From UBA8516 sp964434855 (GTDB lineage Archaea > Thermoproteota > Nitrososphaeria > Nitrososphaerales > Nitrosopumilaceae): 28,650 bases of DNA. The stretch spans positions 1-28,650 of the forward strand of contig CAYSWR010000015.1 in assembly GCA_964434855.1 (NCBI GenBank). The letters run 5' to 3'. Position 1 is the first letter of the stretch. The number at the start of each line of letters is the position of its first letter. Below the pieces are notes generated by a model. That model did no database searches, was not told the DNA's origin, and worked only from the letters and a program-made list of their open reading frames with translations. The position numbers and the translations under genes are program-made. Positions 7,459 through 14,816 of this stretch are shown here, piece by piece.

Positions 7459-9539
7459 ACTCGGTTATAATGACCGGGTTTTGATTCATAAATAGCTGAC
7501 TCACGCTGGAGTTTTTTGATATATTTGCGTGCTTCTTCTTCAGTGAATTTGCCTGTTTTTACTAGTTCCTTAACAAATGTTTTCTCTTCAACTGGCCTTT
7601 TTTCGTCACCCTCAAGTGATTTCATAACATCCATGAATAGTTGCATCTTAGAGACCTCACTGTGTGGCTTGCCTTGGAGTACACCCAGATCAACCTGACC
7701 AGTATTGACATCTACACCTGCATCTTGCAACATGCTTTCTATTAAGAAAATAGCACGTTCCGCATCTTCTGCGTCAACCTCATTTTTCATTAATAATCTG
7801 GCCCTAGCAGTAGATAATCTGATCAATCCTTCAAGCTGCCTTGGGGTTACCGTTATCATTCCTTCAGATTCAACATTTCTCATTTTCATATAATATTCCA
7901 GAATTTTGTCTTCAGCTTCTTTCGTTAGAACCGGTTCTATTTTTTTAACATATGAAAGATATTTTGTGAGGATGTCTACATCGACTAGAGATTTTGTATC
8001 ATTGACAGAGCTTCTATGAAGATTAAGTATGTGTTTTGCTATTCTGGTATCCTTTTCTTTTGATGGCACATCCCTAACTACAAAAATGAGATCAAATCTT
8101 GTAAGCAATGGGATTGGAAGATTTACGTTTTCTGTAATATTTTTGAATGGATCATATTTTCCATACATCGGGTTTGCTGCTGCTAAAATTGAAGTTCTTG
8201 CATTAAGTGTAGCGACAATACCTCCTTTTGCAATGCTAGCAGATTGCTGCTCCATGACTTCGTGTAGTGCACTTCGATCTTCTGGTTTCATTTTATCAAA
8301 TTCATCAATACAAACTAAACCTTGATCTCCAAGAACAACAGCACCTGCTTCTAACATCATAATACCTATCTTATCTCGTACTACGGCTGCAGTAAGTCCA
8401 GCTGCTGTTGAACCTCTACCAGAAGTATACAGTCCTCTAGGTGCAACTCTTGCACAGAATTTTAGCATCTCACTTTTTGCAGTGCCAGGATCTCCAACAA
8501 GAAATATGTTAATGTCACCACGAATTTTTGCCCCATCTGCAAGAATTCGTTGCGTTGAACCTACAATCAAAAGTAAGATTGCTTCTTTTATGATATCATG
8601 TCCGCTGATGTGTGGAGCAAATGAAGCAATTAATCTGTCATAAATGTCAGGGATCTTTCCAAGTGATTTGATTATTTTTTCTTCATCTGGTGATATTTCT
8701 TCTCGTTCTGTACTTCTGGAGGCTTTGGTTCCCCTGCCTCCCAGAAATTCAATATTATTTCCTTGTATTCTTAGTCTATAGATCCCACTTTTACCACGCA
8801 TAGATGGTATGTGTTCTTGTTCAATTCGAACGATTCCTGTAAGTATTATACGATCTCCAGGCCTTGCGTTATCAACTAAATCTTGGAGTACAGTAACATC
8901 TACGTAATGCGGCAATTGACCAGGAGGCAGATCTTCTGGTAGTTCCTGTAGTCGAACCATCTGAAAATCTATGAATCTGCTCTTTTCTGGACTAAGTTCA
9001 AGATTTCTGTGAGTACATTTACCATTACTACATTTCAAAGGCTCATTGAATTCAAGTCCTTTTTCATGAATTACTGTAGTTGGATGACCTTCTGGACATA
9101 CATAGACAAGTTCCTTTGCCAGAGGTTTTATCTCTGAGGATCTTACAACCATTCCTGAAACGCTTGTCATTTTTCCAATGATTTCCGCGTTTATCTCACG
9201 CAAACTACGCTGAGCAGGATAATTTGCTATTCTTACTCTGACATCATGTTGTATTTTTTCTGCATATTGAGGAAATCTTTCTTTAAGAATACTCTTTATT
9301 GCATTTGCAAATACATTCAACATTTCATCAGGATCAGTGTTAAACACAGATTCTATCTCTGGGTGTGATACTAGATCATTATAATCTACTACAAGATATT
9401 GAATTTTCTTTGACATCATCTGGTCAATTTCTTCTACATATTTGTAAGCGCCTGATTTGTCCTTAAATTGAGTCAAGAATTCTTTTATTTGATCTAAGCG
9501 TTTTCCTTCTGATGGTCTGGGTTCGGAAAGGGCTGTCAT
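7455..9539 (-). CDS. mcm: replicative DNA helicase MCM
   Basis: The 694-residue protein is the archaeal minichromosome maintenance helicase. The N-terminal domain carries a zinc site made of Cys148, His152, Cys170 and Cys175. The AAA+ core has Walker A GDPGTAKS at 349-356, Walker B LVCIDEF at about 408-414, the Sensor-1 Asn in AAANP (about 456), and the arginine finger LLTRFD with Arg at 481. A winged-helix domain occupies about the last 90 residues. It forms the hexamer that unwinds DNA at the fork together with GINS. The start overlaps the GINS stop (ATGA). No intein interrupts Walker A, a site where some archaeal MCMs carry one. Confidence is high. Confidence 0.97.
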   Translation of the reverse strand: MTALSEPRPSEGKRLDQIKEFLTQFKDKSGAYKYVEEIDQMMSKKIQYLVVDYNDLVSHPEIESVFNTDPDEMLNVFANAIKSILKERFPQYAEKIQHDVRVRIANYPAQRSLREINAEIIGKMTSVSGMVVRSSEIKPLAKELVYVCPEGHPTTVIHEKGLEFNEPLKCSNGKCTHRNLELSPEKSRFIDFQMVRLQELPEDLPPGQLPHYVDVTVLQDLVDNARPGDRIILTGIVRIEQEHIPSMRGKSGIYRLRIQGNNIEFLGGRGTKASRSTEREEISPDEEKIIKSLGKIPDIYDRLIASFAPHISGHDIIKEAILLLIVGSTQRILADGAKIRGDINIFLVGDPGTAKSEMLKFCARVAPRGLYTSGRGSTAAGLTAAVVRDKIGIMMLEAGAVVLGDQGLVCIDEFDKMKPEDRSALHEVMEQQSASIAKGGIVATLNARTSILAAANPMYGKYDPFKNITENVNLPIPLLTRFDLIFVVRDVPSKEKDTRIAKHILNLHRSSVNDTKSLVDVDILTKYLSYVKKIEPVLTKEAEDKILEYYMKMRNVESEGMITVTPRQLEGLIRLSTARARLLMKNEVDAEDAERAIFLIESMLQDAGVDVNTGQVDLGVLQGKPHSEVSKMQLFMDVMKSLEGDEKRPVEEKTFVKELVKTGKFTEEEARKYIKKLQRESAIYESKPGHYNRV

Positions 9540-10051
9540 TTTCTATCACCTAAGATTTGTTTTTTAAAGTCTACACTCTGTGCACGTATTGCATCAAATA
9601 AAGCACGTTCTTCTATAGATAATTTTTTTGCAAGATCAGATGTCATTTTTGATGAGTCTGCCAGTACAATTATTTTTCCTTGTCTTTTTCTCATAAGTGT
9701 ATTTAACATACTTTCTACTTTATCCAGATCTTGTTGTGGTAGTCTCTGCACATATGATCGTACTTTTATGTAAAAATCAGTATCAAGTGTAGAAAGATCA
9801 AAGTCACCTTGCACGTTTTCCTTTACCAATGCCTGCTTTAAGGCTACAATCATATCAGTATCTTGAACATCTACAAGTTTTTCAGATGCTAGTACATCCG
9901 CTACCCAACGTGGTATGTTAATAATTTCTCCGTGTTTTGCATCAATAGATACATCAGATGCATCTACTTTGATATCGTGATTAAAGGTCACTTTAACGTC
10001 CTGTAACCTGTATCCTATAGTATGTACTTGGACTAGATCTGAAATCTCCAT
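9536..10051 (-). CDS. GINS complex subunit (Gins23-like)
   Basis: The 171-residue protein starts with a small beta domain containing the GINS B-domain pattern G-x(3)-N-I-P-R-W-x-A-x-x-L (about residues 41-54). A helical region follows (DTDFYIKVRSYVQ, then DLDKVESMLNTLMRKRQGKI), typical of the A domain. B-then-A order suggests the Gins23 class rather than Gins51. GINS bridges MCM and the Cdc45/RecJ-like nuclease in the archaeal CMG complex. Placement directly upstream of MCM with an ATGA overlap is the classic archaeal arrangement and supports the call more than the weak sequence does. No second GINS gene is in the window. A TATA-like element lies near 10076-10083. Confidence 0.78.
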   Translation of the reverse strand: MEISDLVQVHTIGYRLQDVKVTFNHDIKVDASDVSIDAKHGEIINIPRWVADVLASEKLVDVQDTDMIVALKQALVKENVQGDFDLSTLDTDFYIKVRSYVQRLPQQDLDKVESMLNTLMRKRQGKIIVLADSSKMTSDLAKKLSIEERALFDAIRAQSVDFKKQILGDRK

Positions 10052-10083
10052 TGTGCATGAAACTCTATTCTAGGATTTAATGG

Positions 10084-10129
10084 GATCGATCGATCAATTC
10101 CGTTAACAAATAGCTTTGATCATTTGATC
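10084..10129. promoter_or_regulatory. GATC-rich palindromes in the GINS/RFC divergent promoter region
   Basis: The perfect 12-base palindrome GATCGATCGATC occupies 10084-10095, and a second near-palindrome GATCATTTGATC occupies 10118-10129. Five GATC tetramers therefore fall within 46 bases. They lie between the likely TATA elements of the leftward GINS-MCM-Hel308 unit and the rightward RFC gene. Position and symmetry suggest an operator serving both directions; no binding protein can be named. Confidence 0.35.
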
Positions 10130-10136
10130 TTAGCCG

Positions 10137-10146
10137 TAATTTTATT
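10137..10146 (+). promoter_or_regulatory. TATA-like element for RFC small subunit
   Basis: AATTTTATTA lies about 29 bases upstream of ATG 10171, as expected for an archaeal core promoter with little or no leader. Confidence 0.4.
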
Positions 10147-10170
10147 AGTGAGAGAGAAAGGTAACAGCGT

Positions 10171-11124
10171 ATGACTGAGGCTGCAATGTGGGTAGAAAAA
10201 TATCGTCCAGCAAAGCTTTCTTCCATAGTAAATCAAAAAGAAGTCATAGGTAGCCTAAAATCACTTTTAAAAAATACATCCGAAATGCCACATCTTATGT
10301 TTTCTGGCTCAGCTGGAGTTGGAAAGACAACTGCTGGTATGTGTCTTGCACGGGAAATACTTGGAGACCATTGGAAAGACCATACTCTTGAGCTTAATGC
10401 ATCTGATGAACGTGGTATAAACATGGTAAGAGATAGAGTGAAGAAATTTGCGAGGTTTTCAGGATTCGATACAAAAATACCATTTAAAATAATAATTTTA
10501 GACGAAGCTGATGAAATGACTTCTGATGCACAGACAGCTTTACGTAGAATTATAGAAGATACGGCAAGATATTGTAGATTTATTTTAATTGCAAATAACA
10601 TATCAAAGATTATAGAACCGCTTCAAAGTAGATGTGCAGTATTCAAGTTCACGAGGATTGCAGAAGATGATGTGATATCATATCTTGAAGAAATCTCCAA
10701 AAAAGAAAAAGTGAAGTTTGATCAAAAAGGACTCAAAACAATCTATAGTTATTCAGAAGGCGATATGCGTCATGCCATAAACATATTACAAGCAACAGCA
10801 AGTCTTGGAATAGTAAACGAATCAAATGTAAAAACATCAGCTGGTCTTTCAAAAGTAGATGATGTTGGCGAAATTCTTAAACTAGCAATTGCAGGAAAAT
10901 TATCTGATGCCAGAAACAAAATGATAGAGATAATCAAAGTGTATGGTATGTCGGAATCAGACTTTCTTAAATATCTAAATGAAGAATCTTACAAGATAAA
11001 GACTGGAAAACTAGATGAGGTTTTAGAGGCAATAGCAAAATATGATTATAGATTAATTATTGGTGCAAATCCAGAAATTCAGCTTTCTGCACTTTTAGCA
11101 GAACTTGGAAGAATAGGAAAATAA
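10171..11124 (+). CDS. rfcS: replication factor C small subunit (clamp loader)
   Basis: The 317-residue AAA+ protein carries MWVEKYRPAKL at residues 6-16, Walker A GSAGVGKT at 46-53, Walker B IIILDEADEM with DEAD at 111-114, and the SRC arginine-finger motif at 153-155. A helical collar domain ends the chain. Four small subunits and one large subunit load the PCNA clamp at primer ends. The length matches the archaeal family, and no intein is present. It is transcribed divergently from the GINS-MCM-Hel308 unit, so the 119-base region between them probably regulates both halves of the replication gene set. The large subunit is not in this window. Confidence 0.96.
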   Translation: MTEAAMWVEKYRPAKLSSIVNQKEVIGSLKSLLKNTSEMPHLMFSGSAGVGKTTAGMCLAREILGDHWKDHTLELNASDERGINMVRDRVKKFARFSGFDTKIPFKIIILDEADEMTSDAQTALRRIIEDTARYCRFILIANNISKIIEPLQSRCAVFKFTRIAEDDVISYLEEISKKEKVKFDQKGLKTIYSYSEGDMRHAINILQATASLGIVNESNVKTSAGLSKVDDVGEILKLAIAGKLSDARNKMIEIIKVYGMSESDFLKYLNEESYKIKTGKLDEVLEAIAKYDYRLIIGANPEIQLSALLAELGRIGK

Positions 11125-11127
11125 TAG

Positions 11128-11211
11128 CGCAGAGAGAGGGATTTGAACCCCCGCGTGCTTGCGCACATAGGCTCTCAAGGCCCACGCCATGCCGGGCTAG
11201 GCGACCTCTGC
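11128..11211 (-). tRNA. tRNA-Ser (TGA)
   Basis: On the minus strand the acceptor arms GCAGAGG and TCTCTGC pair (with one G-T), and the discriminator is G, as usual for serine. The anticodon stem TGGGC/GCCTA encloses CTTGAGA, giving anticodon TGA. The long variable arm is a GTGC/GCAC hairpin capped by a GCAA tetraloop, typical of class II serine tRNAs. CCA is not encoded and there is no intron. It is tail to tail with the RFC gene, three bases after its stop. Confidence 0.95.
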
Positions 11212-11288
11212 AGATTTGTTTCATAAAAACTAGTTAAAATTTGTTTAAGATCTTTTGATACTTGATCGGTAAAGGAGACAGAAAATTA

Positions 11289-12110
11289 TCAGACATTAAT
11301 TATACCTACTTTAACTAGATATTGAATTCCTGACGCAAAGTCCTTGTCACCAATGGAACCTTCTGACCACCATTTAGCATTGTTTCTAACCCAGTCAGGA
11401 ATCTTGATGTCCTGCGTGGGTTGTTCATTTTCGGTTGTAGGTATTTTGATGATTCCTTCTTTAATCATAAACTGAATTCCTGACGCAAAGTCCTTGTCAC
11501 CAATGGAAGCTTCTGACCACCATTTAGCATTGTTTCTAACCCAGTCAGGAATCTTGATTTCTACATTGCCAGCATGATCCATTCCTACATGAATTTGACT
11601 CGTAAATGTTATAGGCGTATCAATAAATTGTCGTGGTGTATCTATGGTTACAACTGTAGCTTTTAATGTATAAATTGCATTTTCGGAAAATATGTTTTGC
11701 ATGACTTGGATATTGCTACCATAATCTTTCATCCATCCTCCAAGAAAAGGTTCTGTCGTAGCTTTGATTTGTTTCCTGTTAGGTTCATCAAATGGTTTGT
11801 ATTTGAAATCAATTGTAATTTGCCCATTTTCATCATAAAAAAGTTCATTCATGAGATATTTGTCAATCCCATTTTTGGAGATAGCAAGTTGTACTGATAC
11901 ATGTTTGAAATTTTGATCATTAGTCTTGTCATAAACCGACATTGTTAACGTAAAATCTTCATTAGGTTTGATACTATCTGGAAATACAAAATCCATCACA
12001 GCGACCCTATTTCCAAGTGTAGCGGGCGGATTTTCATGATGCTGTGCAAATGAAGGTGTGACAAAACCTAAAATTAATAAAAATAGAATTAAAAAAAATG
12101 ATTTTTTCAT
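11289..12110 (-). CDS. secreted protein with duplicated IPDWVRNNAKWW module
   Basis: The ATG at 12110 gives a classical signal peptide (MKKS, a hydrophobic stretch, then TPSFA before Gln-His-His) and a mature protein of about 250 residues; the upstream in-frame ATG at 12134 would bury the signal. The middle is a beta-rich, probably Ig-like domain with many Asp, Lys and Thr. The C-terminus holds two copies of a module of about 36 residues, IPDWVRNNAKWWSE-SIGDKDFASGIQ, separated by a Thr/Glu/Gln/Pro linker. I associate this module with secreted Nitrososphaerota proteins; its function is not known to me. The copies are almost identical in DNA too (86 bases, one mismatch), so the duplication is recent or kept uniform by gene conversion. 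Confidence 0.85.
   Translation of the reverse strand: MKKSFFLILFLLILGFVTPSFAQHHENPPATLGNRVAVMDFVFPDSIKPNEDFTLTMSVYDKTNDQNFKHVSVQLAISKNGIDKYLMNELFYDENGQITIDFKYKPFDEPNRKQIKATTEPFLGGWMKDYGSNIQVMQNIFSENAIYTLKATVVTIDTPRQFIDTPITFTSQIHVGMDHAGNVEIKIPDWVRNNAKWWSEASIGDKDFASGIQFMIKEGIIKIPTTENEQPTQDIKIPDWVRNNAKWWSEGSIGDKDFASGIQYLVKVGIINV
11323..11408. repeat. 86-base direct repeat, copy 1
   Basis: This segment equals 11473-11558 at an offset of exactly 150 bases (50 codons), with a single difference (C11359 against G11509). It encodes the second IPDWVRNNAKWW module of the secreted protein. Confidence 0.95.
11473..11558. repeat. 86-base direct repeat, copy 2
   Basis: This is the partner of 11323-11408. 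The single mismatch changes Gly to Ala in the encoded WWSE-G/A-SIGD segment. Identity ends sharply on both sides. Confidence 0.95.
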
Positions 12111-12177
12111 GTAAGAAGCTGGCACATATGTCATTTATTTATTGTTTTTCTGTGTACCAATGTTTATATCTAAAAGT

Positions 12178-12465
12178 ATGATTTTTAGTACATTGCCTGA
12201 AAAAAAATTAAAATCAATTTCGGTCTTCATACCAGAAGAAGTGGTTTGTGCAAGTTTAGAAAAATTCGGATTTGTGCAAGAAGATAGTGCAACTACATCA
12301 AGCGATGGAAAATTCTGGAAAAAGATGCTATATGTAAAAGGGGAGGAAGCAGTTTCTGTATCAGAGGAGCTTGGAGACTATTGGCCAAAAGATCCTATAA
12401 TATCAATATGCGGTTTACCCAGTACAATTAAGACGATTTTAGGAGACTTGGATGCCGTCATTTGA
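12178..12465 (+). CDS. hypothetical protein (95 aa)
   Basis: I do not recognise this small soluble protein. It has no signal peptide or membrane segment, one Cys near the start of the domain (VVCASLEKF) and another in ISICGLPST, and alternating charged and hydrophobic residues that suggest a compact alpha/beta fold. ATG 12178 follows a TATA-like stretch (TTTATAT at about 12162-12168); the in-frame ATGs upstream at 12142 and 12160 would lie at or before the promoter, and TTG 12193 is another candidate. The stop overlaps the next gene by 14 bases, so the two are probably co-expressed. It is divergent from the repeat-bearing secreted-protein gene. Confidence 0.6.
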   Translation: MIFSTLPEKKLKSISVFIPEEVVCASLEKFGFVQEDSATTSSDGKFWKKMLYVKGEEAVSVSEELGDYWPKDPIISICGLPSTIKTILGDLDAVI

Positions 12466-13009
12466 ATGCAATGAGACTCAGTTTGTAGAAAATATTAGTC
12501 GCCTTTTAGACTCTGAGAATAAATTCGTCGTAAACAGAAGAGTTCAGGTTTATGATGATAGAAGATACGGGCCAACAGGAATGCCTGATGAGGTATTCAT
12601 GCAATTTTCTTCAATTCTTACTAGAAAAGGTCAGAGATCATCAGTATATGCCAAAACACATTTTCTTGATGATTATCATCATAAAGTCTATTTTTTACAG
12701 GATTTGCTTCATTCTTCTTCCAAATTAAAATATCCAATTTTACACATCCCATATTATAAAGTGGAATACTCCTTTAGAATTTGGGGAAATTCCTACCATT
12801 ATAGTTTTGATGTGTTATTCAAACCAAAAATTTCTATTGAACAAAAAAAAATTACAAAGAAAATGGATCCACGAATCGGAGAAGAATCAGTCATGTTAAT
12901 TCATGTTCTACAGTTTGAACCACAACAAGAAAAAATGCTTTCAATAAATCTACCAAAGAAAGTACTCATATTAGATTTTAAAAAGGCAAATAATCCTTTA
13001 GAGAACTGA
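12452..13009 (+). CDS. hypothetical protein (185 aa)
   Basis: This is an orphan cytoplasmic protein I cannot assign. It has no signal peptide or membrane helix. It is rich in Tyr, His and Phe in the middle (DDYHHKVYFLQDLLH, YHYSFDVLFKPK) and has two Cys-poor halves joined near residue 95. A run RRVQVYDDRRYGPTGMPDE near residues 29-47 is the most distinctive segment and might be used to search for relatives. It overlaps the preceding small gene by 14 bases in a different frame, which suggests translational coupling and a joint function. It converges on the ferredoxin gene with 27 bases between them. Confidence 0.68.
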   Translation: MPSFECNETQFVENISRLLDSENKFVVNRRVQVYDDRRYGPTGMPDEVFMQFSSILTRKGQRSSVYAKTHFLDDYHHKVYFLQDLLHSSSKLKYPILHIPYYKVEYSFRIWGNSYHYSFDVLFKPKISIEQKKITKKMDPRIGEESVMLIHVLQFEPQQEKMLSINLPKKVLILDFKKANNPLEN

Positions 13010-13036
13010 AAAAAAATAAGGAAAATGAAAAGAGTT
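13010..13036 (-). terminator. T-rich terminator after the ferredoxin pair
   Basis: Read on the minus strand, the 27 bases after the ferredoxin stop include TTTTC, ATTTTCC and an eight-T run at about 13010-13017. This suits archaeal oligo-T termination for the leftward transcript. Confidence 0.4.
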
Positions 13037-13570
13037 TTAGTGATGTGCGTGTGGATTAGCAGAACCACTGCCTAGTACCTGGTATGTTCCTGCAGCTTTA
13101 TCATGGAATTCCATATTCGCCTGATCAACCTTGACTGCTAGTGGAGGACAAACAGAAACACATGCCATACACCAAATGCAGTCATGCTCTCGTATTGGAT
13201 CAGCCTTGTCTGAACGATCTAATCTTTCTTCCTTTACAGTCGTACCAGTTCCATCAAATGTTTCGTTAATTGCCTTAATTGCAGGAATGTCTTTTTCGGT
13301 TCTGTACCATTGAAAGACTTGTACTGGACAAGCTTCAATACATGCACCATCTCCAACACAAGCATCCCAGTCTACTGCGACCATTGTACCACTAACACCA
13401 AGCGGTTCTATTTTTTCACCATGGGCTTCATATGCAGCTATACATGCAGGATCTTCCGCTGCTTCTGCCAATCTACCTGGACCCCATACAAAGTGAAAGT
13501 GTTCACCATCTGAATGCTTTATTTTTCCAATTACTTCAAGTCCTTTTGGAAAATCTTCTGCTATTGGCAT
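13037..13570 (-). CDS. zinc-ferredoxin-like dicluster ferredoxin, paralogue A
   Basis: The 177-residue protein is homologous along its length to the Sulfolobus zinc-containing ferredoxin. Cluster I ligands follow C-x2-D-x2-C-x3-CP (C71, D74, C77, C81), the pattern that gives a 3Fe-4S or Asp-ligated cluster. Cluster II is the full C-x2-C-x2-C-x3-CP set (C131, C134, C137, C141). By alignment, Sulfolobus zinc ligand His34 is Ser60 here, while Asp76 is kept as Asp124; His24 and His26 remain near the His16/His19 sites. About 25 residues are inserted after the VWGPG turn. The chain ends in a short His-rich tail. It would carry single electrons in the cytoplasm, for example to or from 2-oxoacid oxidoreductases. 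A TATA-like TTTAAATAAC sits about 25 bases upstream. Confidence 0.92.
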   Translation of the reverse strand: MPIAEDFPKGLEVIGKIKHSDGEHFHFVWGPGRLAEAAEDPACIAAYEAHGEKIEPLGVSGTMVAVDWDACVGDGACIEACPVQVFQWYRTEKDIPAIKAINETFDGTGTTVKEERLDRSDKADPIREHDCIWCMACVSVCPPLAVKVDQANMEFHDKAAGTYQVLGSGSANPHAHH

Positions 13571-13590
13571 GAAAATTTATCGCCTAATAT

Positions 13591-13600
13591 GTTATTTAAA
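13591..13600 (-). promoter_or_regulatory. TATA-like element for ferredoxin A
   Basis: The minus strand reads TTTAAATAAC about 25 bases before the ATG at 13570, consistent with a separate leaderless promoter for this gene rather than read-through from paralogue B. Confidence 0.45.
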
Positions 13601-13611
13601 CTTAGACAAAA

Positions 13612-14067
13612 TTAGTTCAGACTAATTAAGATGGCGATCTCTTTATCATGAATTTCTATATTTGCCTGATCAACTTTGATTGCTTTTGTAGGACAAACTT
13701 CAACACATGCCATGCACCAAATGCAATCAGCCTCTTTGACTGGATTAGCTTTATCGGTATAATCTGCACGATCCCTTCTCAGCACCTTTCCAGGGTTTTT
13801 GTACCATTCAAATACCTTAACTGGACAGCTCATAAGACAGACACCATCCGCAATACATGAATCCCAGTCTACTGCTACAAAAGTTCCGTGAATTCCTATG
13901 GGTTTGATTTCCTCACCTCTTATAGCATAATCTGCTTTTACATTTTCATCAGAGACGGCTTCTGCTAATCTACCAGGACCCCATACAAGATGATAGTTAT
14001 CACTTAGTGGATCCTTGAATTTTCCAACAACGGTATGATTTTTTGGAAAGTTTGGATCTATTGGCAT
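13612..14067 (-). CDS. zinc-ferredoxin-like dicluster ferredoxin, paralogue B
   Basis: The 151-residue protein aligns without gaps to paralogue A over the first 90 residues. Cluster I is again C-x2-D-x2-C-x3-CP (C71, D74, C77, C81), and cluster II is C115, C118, C121, C125. Here the Sulfolobus zinc ligand His34 is conserved as His60 (GIHGT), but Asp76 is Asn108 (KANP) and only one of the two N-terminal histidines remains (His26). It lacks the 16-residue insertion and the His-rich C-terminal tail of paralogue A. The role is low-potential electron transfer. The gene lies 41 bases upstream of paralogue A on the same strand and is divergent from aIF6. Confidence 0.92.
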   Translation of the reverse strand: MPIDPNFPKNHTVVGKFKDPLSDNYHLVWGPGRLAEAVSDENVKADYAIRGEEIKPIGIHGTFVAVDWDSCIADGVCLMSCPVKVFEWYKNPGKVLRRDRADYTDKANPVKEADCIWCMACVEVCPTKAIKVDQANIEIHDKEIAILISLN

Positions 14068-14144
14068 TTGTAGTTCACACTTTAGCTTATCAATTAATGT
14101 GTATTTAAGATAAATTCATATCTTCACTGCCTTTGTTTTATTTA

Positions 14145-14816
14145 TTGGGGATTTTCAAATATGATGTTTACAGAAGTCCTAACATAGGGATTTACAGCAA
14201 GACTAACGATAGTTTTGTCTTTATTCCAAACGGTTTTGCAAAAACAAAGGCAAAAAATCTTGCAGAGTTTCTAAAGACTGATTATATTTTCACATCAGTA
14301 GCAAATACAAGATTACTTGGACCTCTCATGGTAGTTAACAACAATGGTATAATATTACCTCGTACTGCTCTTGAAGAAGAACTTTCATATTTAAAAAAAT
14401 CTACAGGACTTAATGTTGACATCTTAGATACAAAACACAACGCGCTTGGAAATTTGATTTGTGCTAACGATAAAGGAGGAATAATGTCGCCCATGATTCC
14501 GACCGAGTTTATAAAAAAAGTTGAAGACACACTGGGAATCGAAATAATACAGAGAAAAGTAGCTAAGTATCATCAAGCGGGAGCTATGGCAGTTGCTACA
14601 TCACGTGGAGGGATTGTTCATCCCGATACAGAAGAGAAGGACATCAAAATCATGTCAGAAGTATTAGGAGTACAACTTGAGGCTGTAACTATAAACGCTG
14701 GTATACCTTATGTTGCTTCAGGAATTTTGGCAAACAACAAATCTCTTGTGGTAGGTACACTGACAAATGAACCAGAACTTGTTATGCTAACAAGAGCTTT
14801 TAAAATTGAAGATTAG
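14145..14816 (+). CDS. eif6: translation initiation factor aIF6
   Basis: The protein (223 residues from TTG 14145) has the repeated beta-alpha units of aIF6/eIF6, a five-fold pseudosymmetric ring. Characteristic repeats are visible: LLGPLMVVNNNGIILP, ALGNLICANDKGGIMSP, AMAVATSRGGIVHPD, and VASGILANNKSLVVGTLTNEPEL. aIF6 binds the large ribosomal subunit and prevents premature subunit joining. No ATG precedes the conserved FKYDVY strand. TTG 14145 gives an N-terminus like other archaeal aIF6 proteins, while TTG 14133 is better placed for a leaderless mRNA from the TATA-like element at 14101-14110. The 3' end overlaps the convergent HisRS gene by 17 bases. Confidence 0.93.
   Translation: MGIFKYDVYRSPNIGIYSKTNDSFVFIPNGFAKTKAKNLAEFLKTDYIFTSVANTRLLGPLMVVNNNGIILPRTALEEELSYLKKSTGLNVDILDTKHNALGNLICANDKGGIMSPMIPTEFIKKVEDTLGIEIIQRKVAKYHQAGAMAVATSRGGIVHPDTEEKDIKIMSEVLGVQLEAVTINAGIPYVASGILANNKSLVVGTLTNEPELVMLTRAFKIED

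Noticed and set aside
10052..10170. Replication origin next to the replication genes
   Set aside because: No orc1/cdc6 gene, no recognisable origin recognition boxes and no long AT-rich unwinding tract; the region is better explained as divergent promoters.
5332..11124. Inteins in MCM, Hel308 or RFC
   Set aside because: All three proteins have normal length with uninterrupted Walker and arginine-finger motifs.
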